A stretch of 64,000 nt of DNA from a bacterium. GTDB lineage: Bacteria; Bdellovibrionota; Bdellovibrionia; Bdellovibrionales; Bdellovibrionaceae. Made by a program: the position numbers and the translations under genes. The stretch is from the NCBI GenBank assembly GCA_019752925.1, contig JAIELP010000006.1, positions 1 to 64,000 on the forward strand. Reading direction: 5' to 3'. The notes under the pieces were generated by a model, which had not been told where the DNA came from, searched no databases, and was given only the letters and a program-made list of their open reading frames with translations. Positions 42,921 through 52,291 of the stretch are shown one piece after another; position 1 is the stretch's first letter; each line of letters starts with the position of its first letter.

Positions 42921-43942
42921 GGCAGAGTCTCGTAATTTTTTTCTAAAGCTCCGGCATCAATTAATATTTTATTTAAAACACTGTATTCGGGAAAATGAAC
43001 CAGAGATTTCATTACACGCTTTAATGTAGGTGTTAAATATTTAAGATAGCGCTTGTCCTGGCGCTGATTCATAAAACTCGCAAAGCTTCCGCAGGCTTTA
43101 AAACATCTTTGAAGAGATTGCAGTTCATATGTACGGTTAAACTCTTCCTGACTAAAGCTGGCTTGTTTTTTTATCTTTGAATTGTCCAGATAGTAATTCA
43201 TAAGCTTAGATGCATATTCATCACTCATATCAACATAAGAGTCTTTAAATAAGCTGACTAAGTCGTATTGTACCGGCCCTAGGCGCGCATCCTGGAAATC
43301 TATAATATAAACTTTATTTCTTTTCAGCATTACATTGCGCGAGTGAAAGTCACGGTGGCAAATAACTTTTGGCTTGGCATCCAAAGCACTACAAAAGCCG
43401 ATAAATGTGCTTTCAAGTTCTTTAGCCATGGTATCGTTAAGTTTTATTTTAAGAAGACCCTCTAATAGATTTTCTTTTGCGTAATTCATTTCCCAGAGAA
43501 ACTTAGCCGTATCAAACTTTGTAACTGACGCCGTTGATTTAGCTTCGGAATAAGTAGCAACATCGTGAATTTTAATAAGTTCATCAATTGTTTTTAAATA
43601 AAAATCTTCCGAGGCTTCTTGCTTTGCGTTTTCCCAAAACTTTCTTTCCAGTGTTAAGTCGCCTAGGTCTTCTAATAAAAGAACCCCTAAAGACTCACCT
43701 ACTCCGATAACTTCCGGCACCGATACATGGCAGGCATTAAAATGACGCTGAACACTCAGGAAAGGATATTCATTAGGATTAAAAGCCTCCCAGGACATTA
43801 AAACCCAAGTTTTTTCATCTTTTATTACGCGGTAATAGCGGCGGGCAGAGGCGTCGCCTGCCAGTTGGATAATTGAAAACTCAGGGCTCTGAATTTTTTC
43901 AGATACCCATCTTTTGATTTGTTCAGAAATTGGATCGGTCAT
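42917..43942 (-). CDS. amgK: AmgK-like N-acetylmuramate/N-acetylglucosamine kinase
   Basis: A 341-residue aminoglycoside-phosphotransferase-fold kinase. VICHRDFHSRNVML holds the catalytic aspartate and IIDFQDARLGPVQYDLVSLFKD the metal-binding part, matching AmgK closely (the QDA-x-GPV-x-YDLVSL run is characteristic). AmgK phosphorylates the anomeric position of MurNAc, feeding MurU and bypassing de novo UDP-MurNAc synthesis, hence fosfomycin tolerance where studied. It overlaps murU by 4 bp. Confidence 0.88.
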   Translation of the reverse strand: MTDPISEQIKRWVSEKIQSPEFSIIQLAGDASARRYYRVIKDEKTWVLMSWEAFNPNEYPFLSVQRHFNACHVSVPEVIGVGESLGVLLLEDLGDLTLERKFWENAKQEASEDFYLKTIDELIKIHDVATYSEAKSTASVTKFDTAKFLWEMNYAKENLLEGLLKIKLNDTMAKELESTFIGFCSALDAKPKVICHRDFHSRNVMLKRNKVYIIDFQDARLGPVQYDLVSLFKDSYVDMSDEYASKLMNYYLDNSKIKKQASFSQEEFNRTYELQSLQRCFKACGSFASFMNQRQDKRYLKYLTPTLKRVMKSLVHFPEYSVLNKILIDAGALEKNYETLP

Positions 43943-43999
43943 TCAATAATGCTGTCATTATTTTATAACAAACGCAAGAGGAGGTGCTTGGCTTAAAAC

Positions 44000-44833
44000 C
44001 TAGCTCAACACTTCATCCAGTTGGAAAAACAACAATTCCAGAATTTCTTCGCTGGTTTGTTGTGAAAGCGGCACACGGTCGATATCAAAATAAAAACCCA
44101 TTAGATCTTTTTTAAGAATCGGCGACCAGTCTTGGCTTTCGATGGCCTCCATACTCAGACTGGAGCCCACTAAAAACAGAGGTCCGTCAGTTGTATTAAG
44201 CTCTAAAAACTCTTGTAGCAGATTTAAAGTATCTTTAGATAGCAGCTGCACATCCTGAATATAAATAGTTACATCATTTAGAGTTTTAAGGTCTTCTTTA
44301 GATGAAAGCGAGGCAATAATGTCGTCTAAATGTACAAACAGATTGCGCTCGGTCATTTCATGAATTTTTAAAGCCACTTTATTACGGGTCATTTCGGTAT
44401 GTGATTTTAATAATATAATTTGTGATAAAGTTTGTTTTTTAGCTTTTTCAGACTGATAAAGTTCTACAACGCGCGAAGAATCTACCAATGAAAGTTTAGT
44501 TGTGCTGATGTTTAGTAAATTTTCTTCTGATTTTTTAAGCTGTAAACTATATAGCTTTGGTTCAACTAAAAACTTAATAAGATCTACGATTTCAGCTTTT
44601 TGCTGTTGATCCAAGAATGAGCCGCGGCCTACGACAACATCGCCTAAGTCGAAATTTTTAAGTTTTAAAGGAATAATCAAATCGTCTCCGGCAGTATAAA
44701 ACTGTTCAGATTTTTGATTTTTTGAAGCTTCCGTTATTAACTTAAGAGAGCGATAAGAAAGTGTTTTTCCATATTTCTCTTGAATCAAATTGTTGGCTTT
44801 TTGCCAAGCCTGATCTTTCATTAGATCTGTCAT
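44000..44833 (-). CDS. degenerate AAA+ companion of a sigma-54 activator
   Basis: From the ATG at 44833 (with TGGGGT just upstream) it is 277 residues; a TTG-started frame at 44932 adds 33 residues that look non-coding. Residues 1-95 resemble a small sensor-like domain. Residues about 130-270 follow the order of a sigma-54 activator AAA+ domain (SQIILLKSHTEMTRNKVALKIHEMTERNLFVHLDDI ... DVTIYIQDVQLLSKDTLNLLQEFLE ... DLMGFYFDIDRVPL), but the Walker A lysine, the GAFTGA loop and the C-terminal Fis-type HTH are all missing. It follows the intact activator gene and may modulate it. Confidence 0.6.
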   Translation of the reverse strand: MTDLMKDQAWQKANNLIQEKYGKTLSYRSLKLITEASKNQKSEQFYTAGDDLIIPLKLKNFDLGDVVVGRGSFLDQQQKAEIVDLIKFLVEPKLYSLQLKKSEENLLNISTTKLSLVDSSRVVELYQSEKAKKQTLSQIILLKSHTEMTRNKVALKIHEMTERNLFVHLDDIIASLSSKEDLKTLNDVTIYIQDVQLLSKDTLNLLQEFLELNTTDGPLFLVGSSLSMEAIESQDWSPILKKDLMGFYFDIDRVPLSQQTSEEILELLFFQLDEVLS

Positions 44834-45021
44834 TTTTACCCCACATTGCGGCCCCACGCCGTTCCCTAATGAAAGATATTCAATCTTTGTGCCGAGAATT
44901 GTTTTAATTTTGACAAGATTTTTCAAATGCAAATTATGTTTTTAGTGGGGCTCTAAGTAGCTGTGTTTTATAAGGAAAATTAGCTTTGTAAAAAGTCTCT
45001 GTAAATACAGTATACAAAAGT

Positions 45022-45053
45022 AAAAACCCCAAGGTGTTTATCCTTGGGGTTTG
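45022..45053 (-). terminator. intrinsic terminator of the sigma-54 activator gene
   Basis: AAACCCCAAGG (45024-45034) and CCTTGGGGTTT (45042-45052) form a perfect 11-bp stem with a 7-nt loop, followed in the leftward transcript by TTTTA. It begins about 30 bp behind the stop of the activator gene, so the degenerate AAA+ gene beyond it probably depends on read-through or on its own promoter. Confidence 0.85.
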
Positions 45054-45081
45054 ATATCTTCGACATCAATGTAAGAATTAT

Positions 45082-46638
45082 CTAGCGAGCAATTTTGCGC
45101 TTATCTAGGCCGTATTTCTCAACCTTCATAATTAAACCCGCACGACTAATACCTAATTCTTTAGCCAATTTAGATTTATTCCAGCCTGTTCTTCTGAGGC
45201 CTTCTTTAATCATTTCGCGTTCTAGGTCCTCAAGGGCATCTTTTAATTTCCCATGCAATCTAGAGCCCTGAACTTTGCTTTTTTCGCCTAATTCAAGAAT
45301 TTTAGGAGATAAAATCTCATGACTAATTTTTCCATCTTCGCCCGTTAATACGCAAAGTCTTTCGATTTCATTTTGCAATTCACGAACATTACCAGGCCAT
45401 GGATAATCATACAGTTTTTCAACTGTGCGACCCATTAATTGTTTTTTAGGCTTAGCTGATTGCTCAGCCACTTTAGTTAAGAAGTGTTCCACTAATACGG
45501 GGATGTCTTCTTTTCTTTCTCTTAATGGAGGAACACGGATATTGATAACATTTAAGCGATAGTACAAGTCTTCACGGAACGTGCCTTGTTCAACCATTTC
45601 GCGTAAGTTTCTGTTTGTAGCGGCAACGATACGAACATCTACTTTTTTCATTTCAGTAGAACCCACCGGAGTGAATGTGCCTTCCTGTAAAACGCGAAGT
45701 AACTTAACCTGCATTTGCGGCGAAGTATCACCGATCTCATCCAGGAAGAAAGTGCCTTTATCAGCCATTTCAAAAAGACCTTTTTTATCTTTTAAAGCGC
45801 CTGTAAACGAACCTTTTACGTGACCGAATAATTCTGACTCTAATAAGTTGTCATTGAATGCAGAACAGTTCTGAATAACAAAATTTTTGTCTTTGCGGTG
45901 AGAGTTGTAATGGATTGATTTAGCAATCAATTCTTTACCGGTACCGTTTTCACCTTGAATCATTACTGTCGAATCAGCAAATTTGATTTTATCAAGTAAG
46001 GCATATAAAGACTGCATAGGCTTAGATTTACCTATCATGTTGTCGTATCTGAAGCGATTACCTAATTCTTTATTTAACTCAGTGATGCGGTCTTCACGGC
46101 TAGAAATTTCAACATGTAAAGTTACGATTTCTTGCGCAACCAGCTCAACTAATTCACAGAAGTGATTTTTATTAGCTGAATCTAAGTATTGGAATTTACC
46201 TAAAGACTTTTCGATCATATCGCTTGAACAACCAAAGGCCGCTAAGCGCTCACGAACTTCAGCCACTCTTTGTGCATTATTTGAATCATTAAAGAAACCT
46301 GTGGCTACAACTGTTCCCACAAAATCGTTTTCGATTAAGATAGGAAATACGCATACATCAAAACCCACAGCATCCCATTTTTTAAACACATACGGATTAT
46401 GTGAAGTTCTGAACTCTTGAATACTTGAAGATACTAATTCAGCAAGGCTTGCCTTAGTTGCATCTTTTTGAATTAAAAAGTTTACTGCAGGGTTAACAAA
46501 TGAAACTTTCTCTCCGTCTAAACCTTTTAAATGGCCACGCTCATCTGTAAATACGATGTCGATGCTCCACCATGAATGAAGAATTTGTTTTAGCTTTTTG
46601 ATTACATGTATATGTTCAAAATCATTCCAATTAATCAT
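45082..46638 (-). CDS. sigma-54-dependent transcriptional activator (PocR/GAF-like sensor, AAA+, Fis-type HTH)
   Basis: A 518-residue enhancer-binding protein. Residues about 10-180 form a PocR/GAF-like sensory domain with cysteines (FDVCVFP, FGCSSD). The AAA+ domain (about 205-430) has GENGTGKELIAKSIHYNS (Walker A), ELFGHVKGSFTGA, in which the sigma-54 contact loop reads GSFTGA instead of GAFTGA, FLDEIGD (Walker B) and FREDLYYRLN (arginine finger region). The C-terminus is a Fis-type HTH (GWNKSKLAKELGISRAGLIMKVEKYGL). AAAGGAG lies 7 nt before the ATG. It should drive RpoN promoters in response to an unknown ligand. Confidence 0.92.
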   Translation of the reverse strand: MINWNDFEHIHVIKKLKQILHSWWSIDIVFTDERGHLKGLDGEKVSFVNPAVNFLIQKDATKASLAELVSSSIQEFRTSHNPYVFKKWDAVGFDVCVFPILIENDFVGTVVATGFFNDSNNAQRVAEVRERLAAFGCSSDMIEKSLGKFQYLDSANKNHFCELVELVAQEIVTLHVEISSREDRITELNKELGNRFRYDNMIGKSKPMQSLYALLDKIKFADSTVMIQGENGTGKELIAKSIHYNSHRKDKNFVIQNCSAFNDNLLESELFGHVKGSFTGALKDKKGLFEMADKGTFFLDEIGDTSPQMQVKLLRVLQEGTFTPVGSTEMKKVDVRIVAATNRNLREMVEQGTFREDLYYRLNVINIRVPPLRERKEDIPVLVEHFLTKVAEQSAKPKKQLMGRTVEKLYDYPWPGNVRELQNEIERLCVLTGEDGKISHEILSPKILELGEKSKVQGSRLHGKLKDALEDLEREMIKEGLRRTGWNKSKLAKELGISRAGLIMKVEKYGLDKRKIAR

Positions 46639-46673
46639 TGCTGCGCTCCTTTAATGAAATTGCGTCAAAGTAT

Positions 46674-46701
46674 TTATCGTCAACTTTGTATACAGACTTG
46701 A
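46674..46701 (-). promoter_or_regulatory. possible sigma-28 (FliA)-type promoter of the activator gene
   Basis: On the minus strand TCAAGTCT, a 12-base spacer and GACGATAA fit the sigma-28 pattern with the same spacer length as the candidate at 36919-36946. It ends 36 bp before the ATG at 46638. A sigma-70 reading (TTGACG as -35) is also possible because that string overlaps the -10 box. Confidence 0.3.
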
Positions 46702-46769
46702 GGCTATGTCGAAAATATTTTAGACACTTTTAGAATGAATTTGAGAGTGTATCAGATTGAAACACTTAA

Positions 46770-47723
46770 TTATTTAACACTTACTAGCTTGGATTTGGCT
46801 TCGTCCCAGACCTTTAAGTTAAGTGACTTAAGAGCGTCTGAAAGAGTAATTTCGGTATGCAAACTGTTAAGGGATAAATGCGCAGCTTTAAGGTGGTACA
46901 TGGGTATTTTAACATCTAAATGATGTATGTGGTGGTAGCCAATAAAGCCATAGGCCCAATCGAAAAAAACCGGTAGTTTAAAATAGGAACTTCCATGTAG
47001 TGAAATTAACTCGTTACTATAGTCAGTTGAATTAACCCAACGAGTATTTTCAAATTGATGCTGAACATAAAATAAAAATGAAGCCATGCTGAAACTTAAT
47101 AATAAAGAAGGCAGTTGGATTAAAAAATAGGTAAGCGTCTGTTGTGGAAAATAAAAGGCGGCGGATATTAATAATATGTCTAAAATTAAAATATTAGCAG
47201 TTGCCTTAGTGCTGAATTTTTCAAAAGGTAAACGAAAAATAACAAAGAATAAAATTAATGGCGATAAAAACAGAACCACAAAAGGATTGCGGTATATTTT
47301 ATAAACGGACTTGGTGATTTTACCACACGACTCAAATTCTGTTTTAGTCATAGTCCAGACGTCGAGGCTTAGCCCGCGTTTATCTAAGTTGCCCTGATTA
47401 GTATGATGTTTATTATGAAGCTCACGCCACATTAAAAAAGGTGTATAGTAAAAAAAGCCGGCTATATGGCCAAATAGAGTATTAAGTTTTCTATTTTTAA
47501 AAAATGAATAGTGGCCACAGTCATGCATCAATATAAAGATGCGTGCATGAAACCAATGTGTAGGCAGAGCCAACACTAAAACCCACCAGTAAGAATAAAA
47601 CGAAAGCTGGTAGGCAATAAAAAGTAAAGCTATATAAGCTAACAGCGAAGTCGATAATACATAAATAATTTGGAAGCTATTGTGTTCGCGGAATTTTTTT
47701 AATATTTTCCGATTGGTGTTCAT
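46770..47723 (-). CDS. membrane fatty acid desaturase
   Basis: A 317-residue diiron desaturase. The three histidine boxes are complete: HDCGH (about residue 67), HNKHH (about 103) and YHHIHHL (about 268). Four or more TM helices surround them. It would introduce double bonds into lipid acyl chains, adjusting membrane fluidity. Its ATG shares one base with the stop of the upstream ABC transporter gene (TAATG), so it is the last gene of the pbp1A-uvrA-msbA operon. Confidence 0.9.
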   Translation of the reverse strand: MNTNRKILKKFREHNSFQIIYVLSTSLLAYIALLFIAYQLSFYSYWWVLVLALPTHWFHARIFILMHDCGHYSFFKNRKLNTLFGHIAGFFYYTPFLMWRELHNKHHTNQGNLDKRGLSLDVWTMTKTEFESCGKITKSVYKIYRNPFVVLFLSPLILFFVIFRLPFEKFSTKATANILILDILLISAAFYFPQQTLTYFLIQLPSLLLSFSMASFLFYVQHQFENTRWVNSTDYSNELISLHGSSYFKLPVFFDWAYGFIGYHHIHHLDVKIPMYHLKAAHLSLNSLHTEITLSDALKSLNLKVWDEAKSKLVSVK

Positions 47724-49441
47724 TACTTCATTTGCATTTCAAAAAGACGCGAGTATTCGCCTTTTTTATTAAGCAATTCAGCATGCGTGCCGCGTTCAAC
47801 GATTTTACCTTTGTTAAGTACTAAAATCAGATCTGCATTTTGAATAGTTGAAAGACGATGGGCAATAACAAAAGTAGTACGGCCCTTCATCAGCGTTTCT
47901 AGACCACGTTGAACTTGTTCTTCGCTGATAGAGTCTAATGCGCTGGTGGCTTCATCTAAAATTAAAATAGGTGCATCTTTTAGGAAAGCCCGCGCAATTC
48001 CCACACGCTGTTTTTCACCGCCCGAAAGTAAATTGCCACGCTCGCCGGTTTGAGTTTGATATTGCAGCGGCAAGCGCATGATAAAGTCATGAGCATGAGA
48101 AGCTTTGGCAGATTTTTCTACTGCAGGCATATCAGGAACTTCTCGGTCTGCTAAAATATTATTTTCAATTGTATCTGAAAAAAGAAAAACATCCTGAGAA
48201 ACAAGAGCAATATTTTTTCTGAGCTCAGAAAGCTTAATATCTTTAATATTTTTACGTCCTATTTCAATACTTCCAGATTGGGGATCGTAGAAGCGCCCAA
48301 GCAGATTAGCTAATGTTGATTTTCCACTTCCGCTTTCGCCTACAAAGGCCACTGCTTGCCCGCGCTGAATAGTTAAATTAAAATCTTTTATCAAGTTTTC
48401 ATTGGCATATGAAAAGTTAACATTTTTATATTCAATTGTTTGCCAGTTTTCAGGAAACCCTGAAGCTGTTTCAAGTTCTTCGATATCGCTTTTTTCTTCC
48501 AGCATATCAAAAACTCGTTTTGCGGCTACGCGAGTTTCTTGAATGCGTACATAAGCTTCTTGGAATTTTTTAATAGGCTCGTTCAGCTGTAATAAAGCAG
48601 TAATAAAAGCAATCAAGGCACTGGCTGTAGATGTTTGTGCTGCAATTTTAAGTGAGAAATAGTAAATAACGGCCAATATCAGAATAGTTGCTATAAATTC
48701 TGTAATTGGGCCCATGGACTCAATTAAAGAATGTATTTTTCGTCGCATGTAAATAAATTCGTGACCTTGGTTTTTGAATCTATTTTCCATTCTTTTTTCA
48801 AGATTAAATGCCTGAATGGTACGAACGCCATCTAAAGATTCCTTTAGAGTCGATGTCATTTTTTCGACTTGTTCAATACCACTCAGAGAGTATTTACGTA
48901 TTCCTTTTGAAACACTACTGATAAACAATGCCAGTACCGGTGCCGCAATAAAAATGTAAATCGTCATTTGAGCATCTAAGCCGAACAAACGATATAACAA
49001 GAATAAAAAAAACAGAGGAGCTGTAAAAAGATCGGCAAAAAGTCTTAAACCATCATGAACAATGCGTATATCATTCATGCTTCGGCTGATAAGTCCGCCG
49101 GAGCCTGCTGCATAGTTATTATGAAACTTAAGATTAAGCTTCATAAATTTGGCCTGAAGCTTCTGCCTTAATGACTGAGAAACTTTTTCAGATGCAATGT
49201 TCATTGTTAAAATATGAAAGTAACGGCAAACGGCCATACCTAACGCAATTGAAATACCGACCCACATTAAGTGAGGCAGCTGCTCTGGTTGTTTTGCAGC
49301 TGCATCTAATAGCTCTTTAATGAAATAAGAAATGTAACCCTTTAGGTAAGCACTGATAATACCTGCAATAGCCACTACGATCAGATAAGGTTTAAAAGTA
49401 AAAAGTTCTTTTATAACGAGCTTTAACTCTTTAGGTATCAT
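47723..49441 (-). CDS. msbA: MsbA-like ABC exporter (permease-ATPase)
   Basis: A 572-residue half transporter with six TM helices (residues 1-310) and a nucleotide-binding domain with Walker A GESGSGKSTLANLLGRF, Q loop LVSQDVFLF, signature LLSGGEKQRVGIARAF, Walker B PILILDEATSALD and the H loop VIAHRLST. Length and layout fit the lipid A flippase MsbA; other lipid or peptide exporters of the family cannot be separated by sequence alone. It starts 3 bp behind uvrA. Confidence 0.85.
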   Translation of the reverse strand: MIPKELKLVIKELFTFKPYLIVVAIAGIISAYLKGYISYFIKELLDAAAKQPEQLPHLMWVGISIALGMAVCRYFHILTMNIASEKVSQSLRQKLQAKFMKLNLKFHNNYAAGSGGLISRSMNDIRIVHDGLRLFADLFTAPLFFLFLLYRLFGLDAQMTIYIFIAAPVLALFISSVSKGIRKYSLSGIEQVEKMTSTLKESLDGVRTIQAFNLEKRMENRFKNQGHEFIYMRRKIHSLIESMGPITEFIATILILAVIYYFSLKIAAQTSTASALIAFITALLQLNEPIKKFQEAYVRIQETRVAAKRVFDMLEEKSDIEELETASGFPENWQTIEYKNVNFSYANENLIKDFNLTIQRGQAVAFVGESGSGKSTLANLLGRFYDPQSGSIEIGRKNIKDIKLSELRKNIALVSQDVFLFSDTIENNILADREVPDMPAVEKSAKASHAHDFIMRLPLQYQTQTGERGNLLSGGEKQRVGIARAFLKDAPILILDEATSALDSISEEQVQRGLETLMKGRTTFVIAHRLSTIQNADLILVLNKGKIVERGTHAELLNKKGEYSRLFEMQMK

Positions 49442-49444
49442 TCT

Positions 49445-52291
49445 TTACATTCCTACGTATTTTTTTAAATACTGCCCGGTTAAGCTTTTTTTAGCTGCTA
49501 TAACCTGCTCAACAGTACCTGCAACAACAACGTTTCCACCATTTTTGCCTGCTTCAGGGCCCATATCAATAACATAATCGGCATTTTTGATCACATCAAG
49601 GTTATGCTCGACCACTATTACTGAGCCGCCTGCTTCAATCAGCTTGTGGAGAACTTTCATTAGCAGCTCTACTTCTTTAAAGTGTAAGCCCGTAGTCGGT
49701 TCGTCTAAAATATAAAGAGTGGCCTTTTGTGTAACCTGCGAAAGCTCTTTTGCAATTTTTAAGCGTTGCGATTCGCCACCGCTTAATGAGTTAGCGGGCT
49801 GACCCAAAGTCAGATAATCCAAACCCACTTCTTTTAAAACTGACAGGGGTTTTCGGATATTCGGATGTGCAACAAAAAAATTCATGGCTTCGGCCACCGT
49901 CATCGATAAAATTTGATGAACATTTTTATTATTAAACTGAATCTCTAAAATTTCAGGTCGGTATTTTTTTCCATCGCATACATCGCAGGGAATAATCACA
50001 TTATCCATAAACTGCATGTCGATTTCTTCATAACCCGTACCCTTACAAGCCGGGCAGCGTCCACCATCTACATTTAAACTGAATGTTCCGGGAGTGTAGC
50101 CCCGTTGCTGGGCTTCAGGTGTGCCCGACATTAATGTACGTATAGAATCAAAAGCTTTTAAGTAGGTAATTGGCGAACTACGCGCAGACTTACCGATTGG
50201 TGATTGGTCAATTAACAAAACATTTTTAATATTTTCAGAACCTACTAGTTTAGAAAATTCCTGTACTGGTTCGTACTCTAAATCCAGTTTGCGAGCTAAA
50301 GCCGGGTAAAGAGTTTTACTAACTAAGGTTGATTTGCCACTTCCGCTTACACCGCTGACAACAACTAATCGGTTTAATGGAAACTCAACATCAAGGTTTT
50401 TAAGATTGTGACCATTACACCCCTTAAGTTCTAATTTATAACGGTAGTTTTCAATTTCAACTGGGCGCCCTGTTCTAAGGGGAGTCCATTTCTGAGGTTT
50501 TAAGTAAGGAACGGTAATAGATTCTTTTGAATCATAAAAAGATTCAGTGGCTCCGGAATAAACCACATTTCCACCTAGATATCCAGAGCCAGGCCCCATT
50601 TCAATAATATTTTCTGAATTGCGGATTACGTCGTGATCATGTTCTACAATCACTAAAGTATTTCCGAGGTCTTTCAAATCTTTCAAAATAGAAATTAAGC
50701 GATCATTATCCCGCGGGTGTAGTCCCACAGTGGGCTCATCCAGCACATAAAGTGCTTGAGATAAACCCATCCCCAGCTGGTTTGCTAAAATCAATCGCTG
50801 ATATTCACCGCCCGATAAAGTGCGGGTTTCGCGATCTAAAGATAAATAGTGAACACCTACGCGCATTAAAAAATTTAAACGGGCACGGATTTGTTTTAAA
50901 ACCTCTCCGGCTATTTCGGTTTCATGGCTAGTCAGTTTAATTTTTTCAAAAAAGCTGTGTAAATCTTCAATGGTTTTTTGTGTTAACTGCGTAACTGTTT
51001 TTTTATTAATTAAGATAGTTTGAACTTCTTTACGTAAACGTGAACCCTTACAATCAGGGCATTGGCGCGGGCTGCGGTAGCGCGAAATAAATACGCGCAC
51101 ATGCATTTTGTATTTAATTTGCTCCAGGTATTCAAATAAACCCTTAACTCCAAAAAAGTCTTTATTGCCGTTCCAGATTAAATCACGATGAGCCTTAGGT
51201 AAATCTTTCCAGGGTTTTTGCAAATCGATTTTTTGTTTTTTACAAAATGCAAAAAGAGATTTTTTGTCCTGTTCAGCGCTCGGCATGGTAAACGGATTTA
51301 ATGCCCCCTCGGCAATGGCTAAATTAGGATTAGGAATAACTTTGGCTTCATCAAGCTCTAAGATATTACCGAAACCTTTACAGCAAGGGCAGGCACCCAT
51401 AGGTGAATTAAATGAAAATAATTTTGAATTAATTGGCGGCGGTGTCCAGCCGCAAATAGCACAGGAAGGCTCTTCGCTTAGCTTAAGAAGTTCGCCTTCA
51501 GTTGTGATGACCAAAGCTCTTCTAATTTGCGAACCTGTAATGTATTTAAGGCTCGCATCGTAAGCTTGAGTAATAGAATCAGTTAGACGGCCTTTTTCAT
51601 CGTTAGTAAAACCTAAGCGATCTATTACCAAATAAAAAGTATCAGCAGGAATTCCTTTTTTAATCTGTGCAGGAGTTCCAAGATCCAGCATTTCCTGTAC
51701 TTCCATAATTGTAGCATCAGATTTTTTCTTAGGTTTTTTTTCTTTTACTGTAGTTATACGTAAATAACCTTCTTGTAGCAAAAGGGCGTGAAGTTTTTTT
51801 CCCTCAAGTACTCGGTTGCCCTTAGGAATTTCAACTAAGATATAACCGCGCTTACCAGCAAACTTATTAATAACTAAATCAGTTGCCTCTGTAGTAGAGG
51901 TTTTTCCTGCAGGAATGTCGTGATCAGGGCAATAAGCTACACCAATTTTTTCATAGAGTAATCGCAGGTAGTCAATCAGCTCTGTCGTTGTACCAACAGT
52001 TGATCGACTGGATTTAACAGTATTTTTTTGTTCAATGGAAATAGCCGGAGGAATATTATTAATTCCTTCAATGTCCGGCTTAGGTGCCTTATTTAAAAAC
52101 TGTCGGGCATAGTTGGACATACTTTCAATAAAGCGCCTTTGTCCTTCGGCAAATAAAGTTTCAAATGCTAATGAACTTTTACCAGAACCTGAAGGCCCGC
52201 AAATAACTGTGAGTTGACCAATAGGAATTTTGATATCGATATTTTTTAAATTATTCTGTTTGATGCCCCAAACATGTATTTCTTTACTCAT
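49445..52291 (-). CDS. uvrA: excinuclease ABC subunit A
   Basis: UvrA recognises bulky DNA lesions in nucleotide excision repair. The 948-residue protein has two ABC ATPase modules: Walker A GPSGSGKSSLAFETLFAEGQRR and GVSGSGKSTLV, signatures TLSGGEYQR and SLSGGESQR, and two zinc fingers (CAICGW ... CPCCKG; CPACKGTG ... CDVCDGKKY). All expected parts are present. It overlaps the pbp1A end by 8 bp. Confidence 0.97.
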   Translation of the reverse strand: MSKEIHVWGIKQNNLKNIDIKIPIGQLTVICGPSGSGKSSLAFETLFAEGQRRFIESMSNYARQFLNKAPKPDIEGINNIPPAISIEQKNTVKSSRSTVGTTTELIDYLRLLYEKIGVAYCPDHDIPAGKTSTTEATDLVINKFAGKRGYILVEIPKGNRVLEGKKLHALLLQEGYLRITTVKEKKPKKKSDATIMEVQEMLDLGTPAQIKKGIPADTFYLVIDRLGFTNDEKGRLTDSITQAYDASLKYITGSQIRRALVITTEGELLKLSEEPSCAICGWTPPPINSKLFSFNSPMGACPCCKGFGNILELDEAKVIPNPNLAIAEGALNPFTMPSAEQDKKSLFAFCKKQKIDLQKPWKDLPKAHRDLIWNGNKDFFGVKGLFEYLEQIKYKMHVRVFISRYRSPRQCPDCKGSRLRKEVQTILINKKTVTQLTQKTIEDLHSFFEKIKLTSHETEIAGEVLKQIRARLNFLMRVGVHYLSLDRETRTLSGGEYQRLILANQLGMGLSQALYVLDEPTVGLHPRDNDRLISILKDLKDLGNTLVIVEHDHDVIRNSENIIEMGPGSGYLGGNVVYSGATESFYDSKESITVPYLKPQKWTPLRTGRPVEIENYRYKLELKGCNGHNLKNLDVEFPLNRLVVVSGVSGSGKSTLVSKTLYPALARKLDLEYEPVQEFSKLVGSENIKNVLLIDQSPIGKSARSSPITYLKAFDSIRTLMSGTPEAQQRGYTPGTFSLNVDGGRCPACKGTGYEEIDMQFMDNVIIPCDVCDGKKYRPEILEIQFNNKNVHQILSMTVAEAMNFFVAHPNIRKPLSVLKEVGLDYLTLGQPANSLSGGESQRLKIAKELSQVTQKATLYILDEPTTGLHFKEVELLMKVLHKLIEAGGSVIVVEHNLDVIKNADYVIDMGPEAGKNGGNVVVAGTVEQVIAAKKSLTGQYLKKYVGM

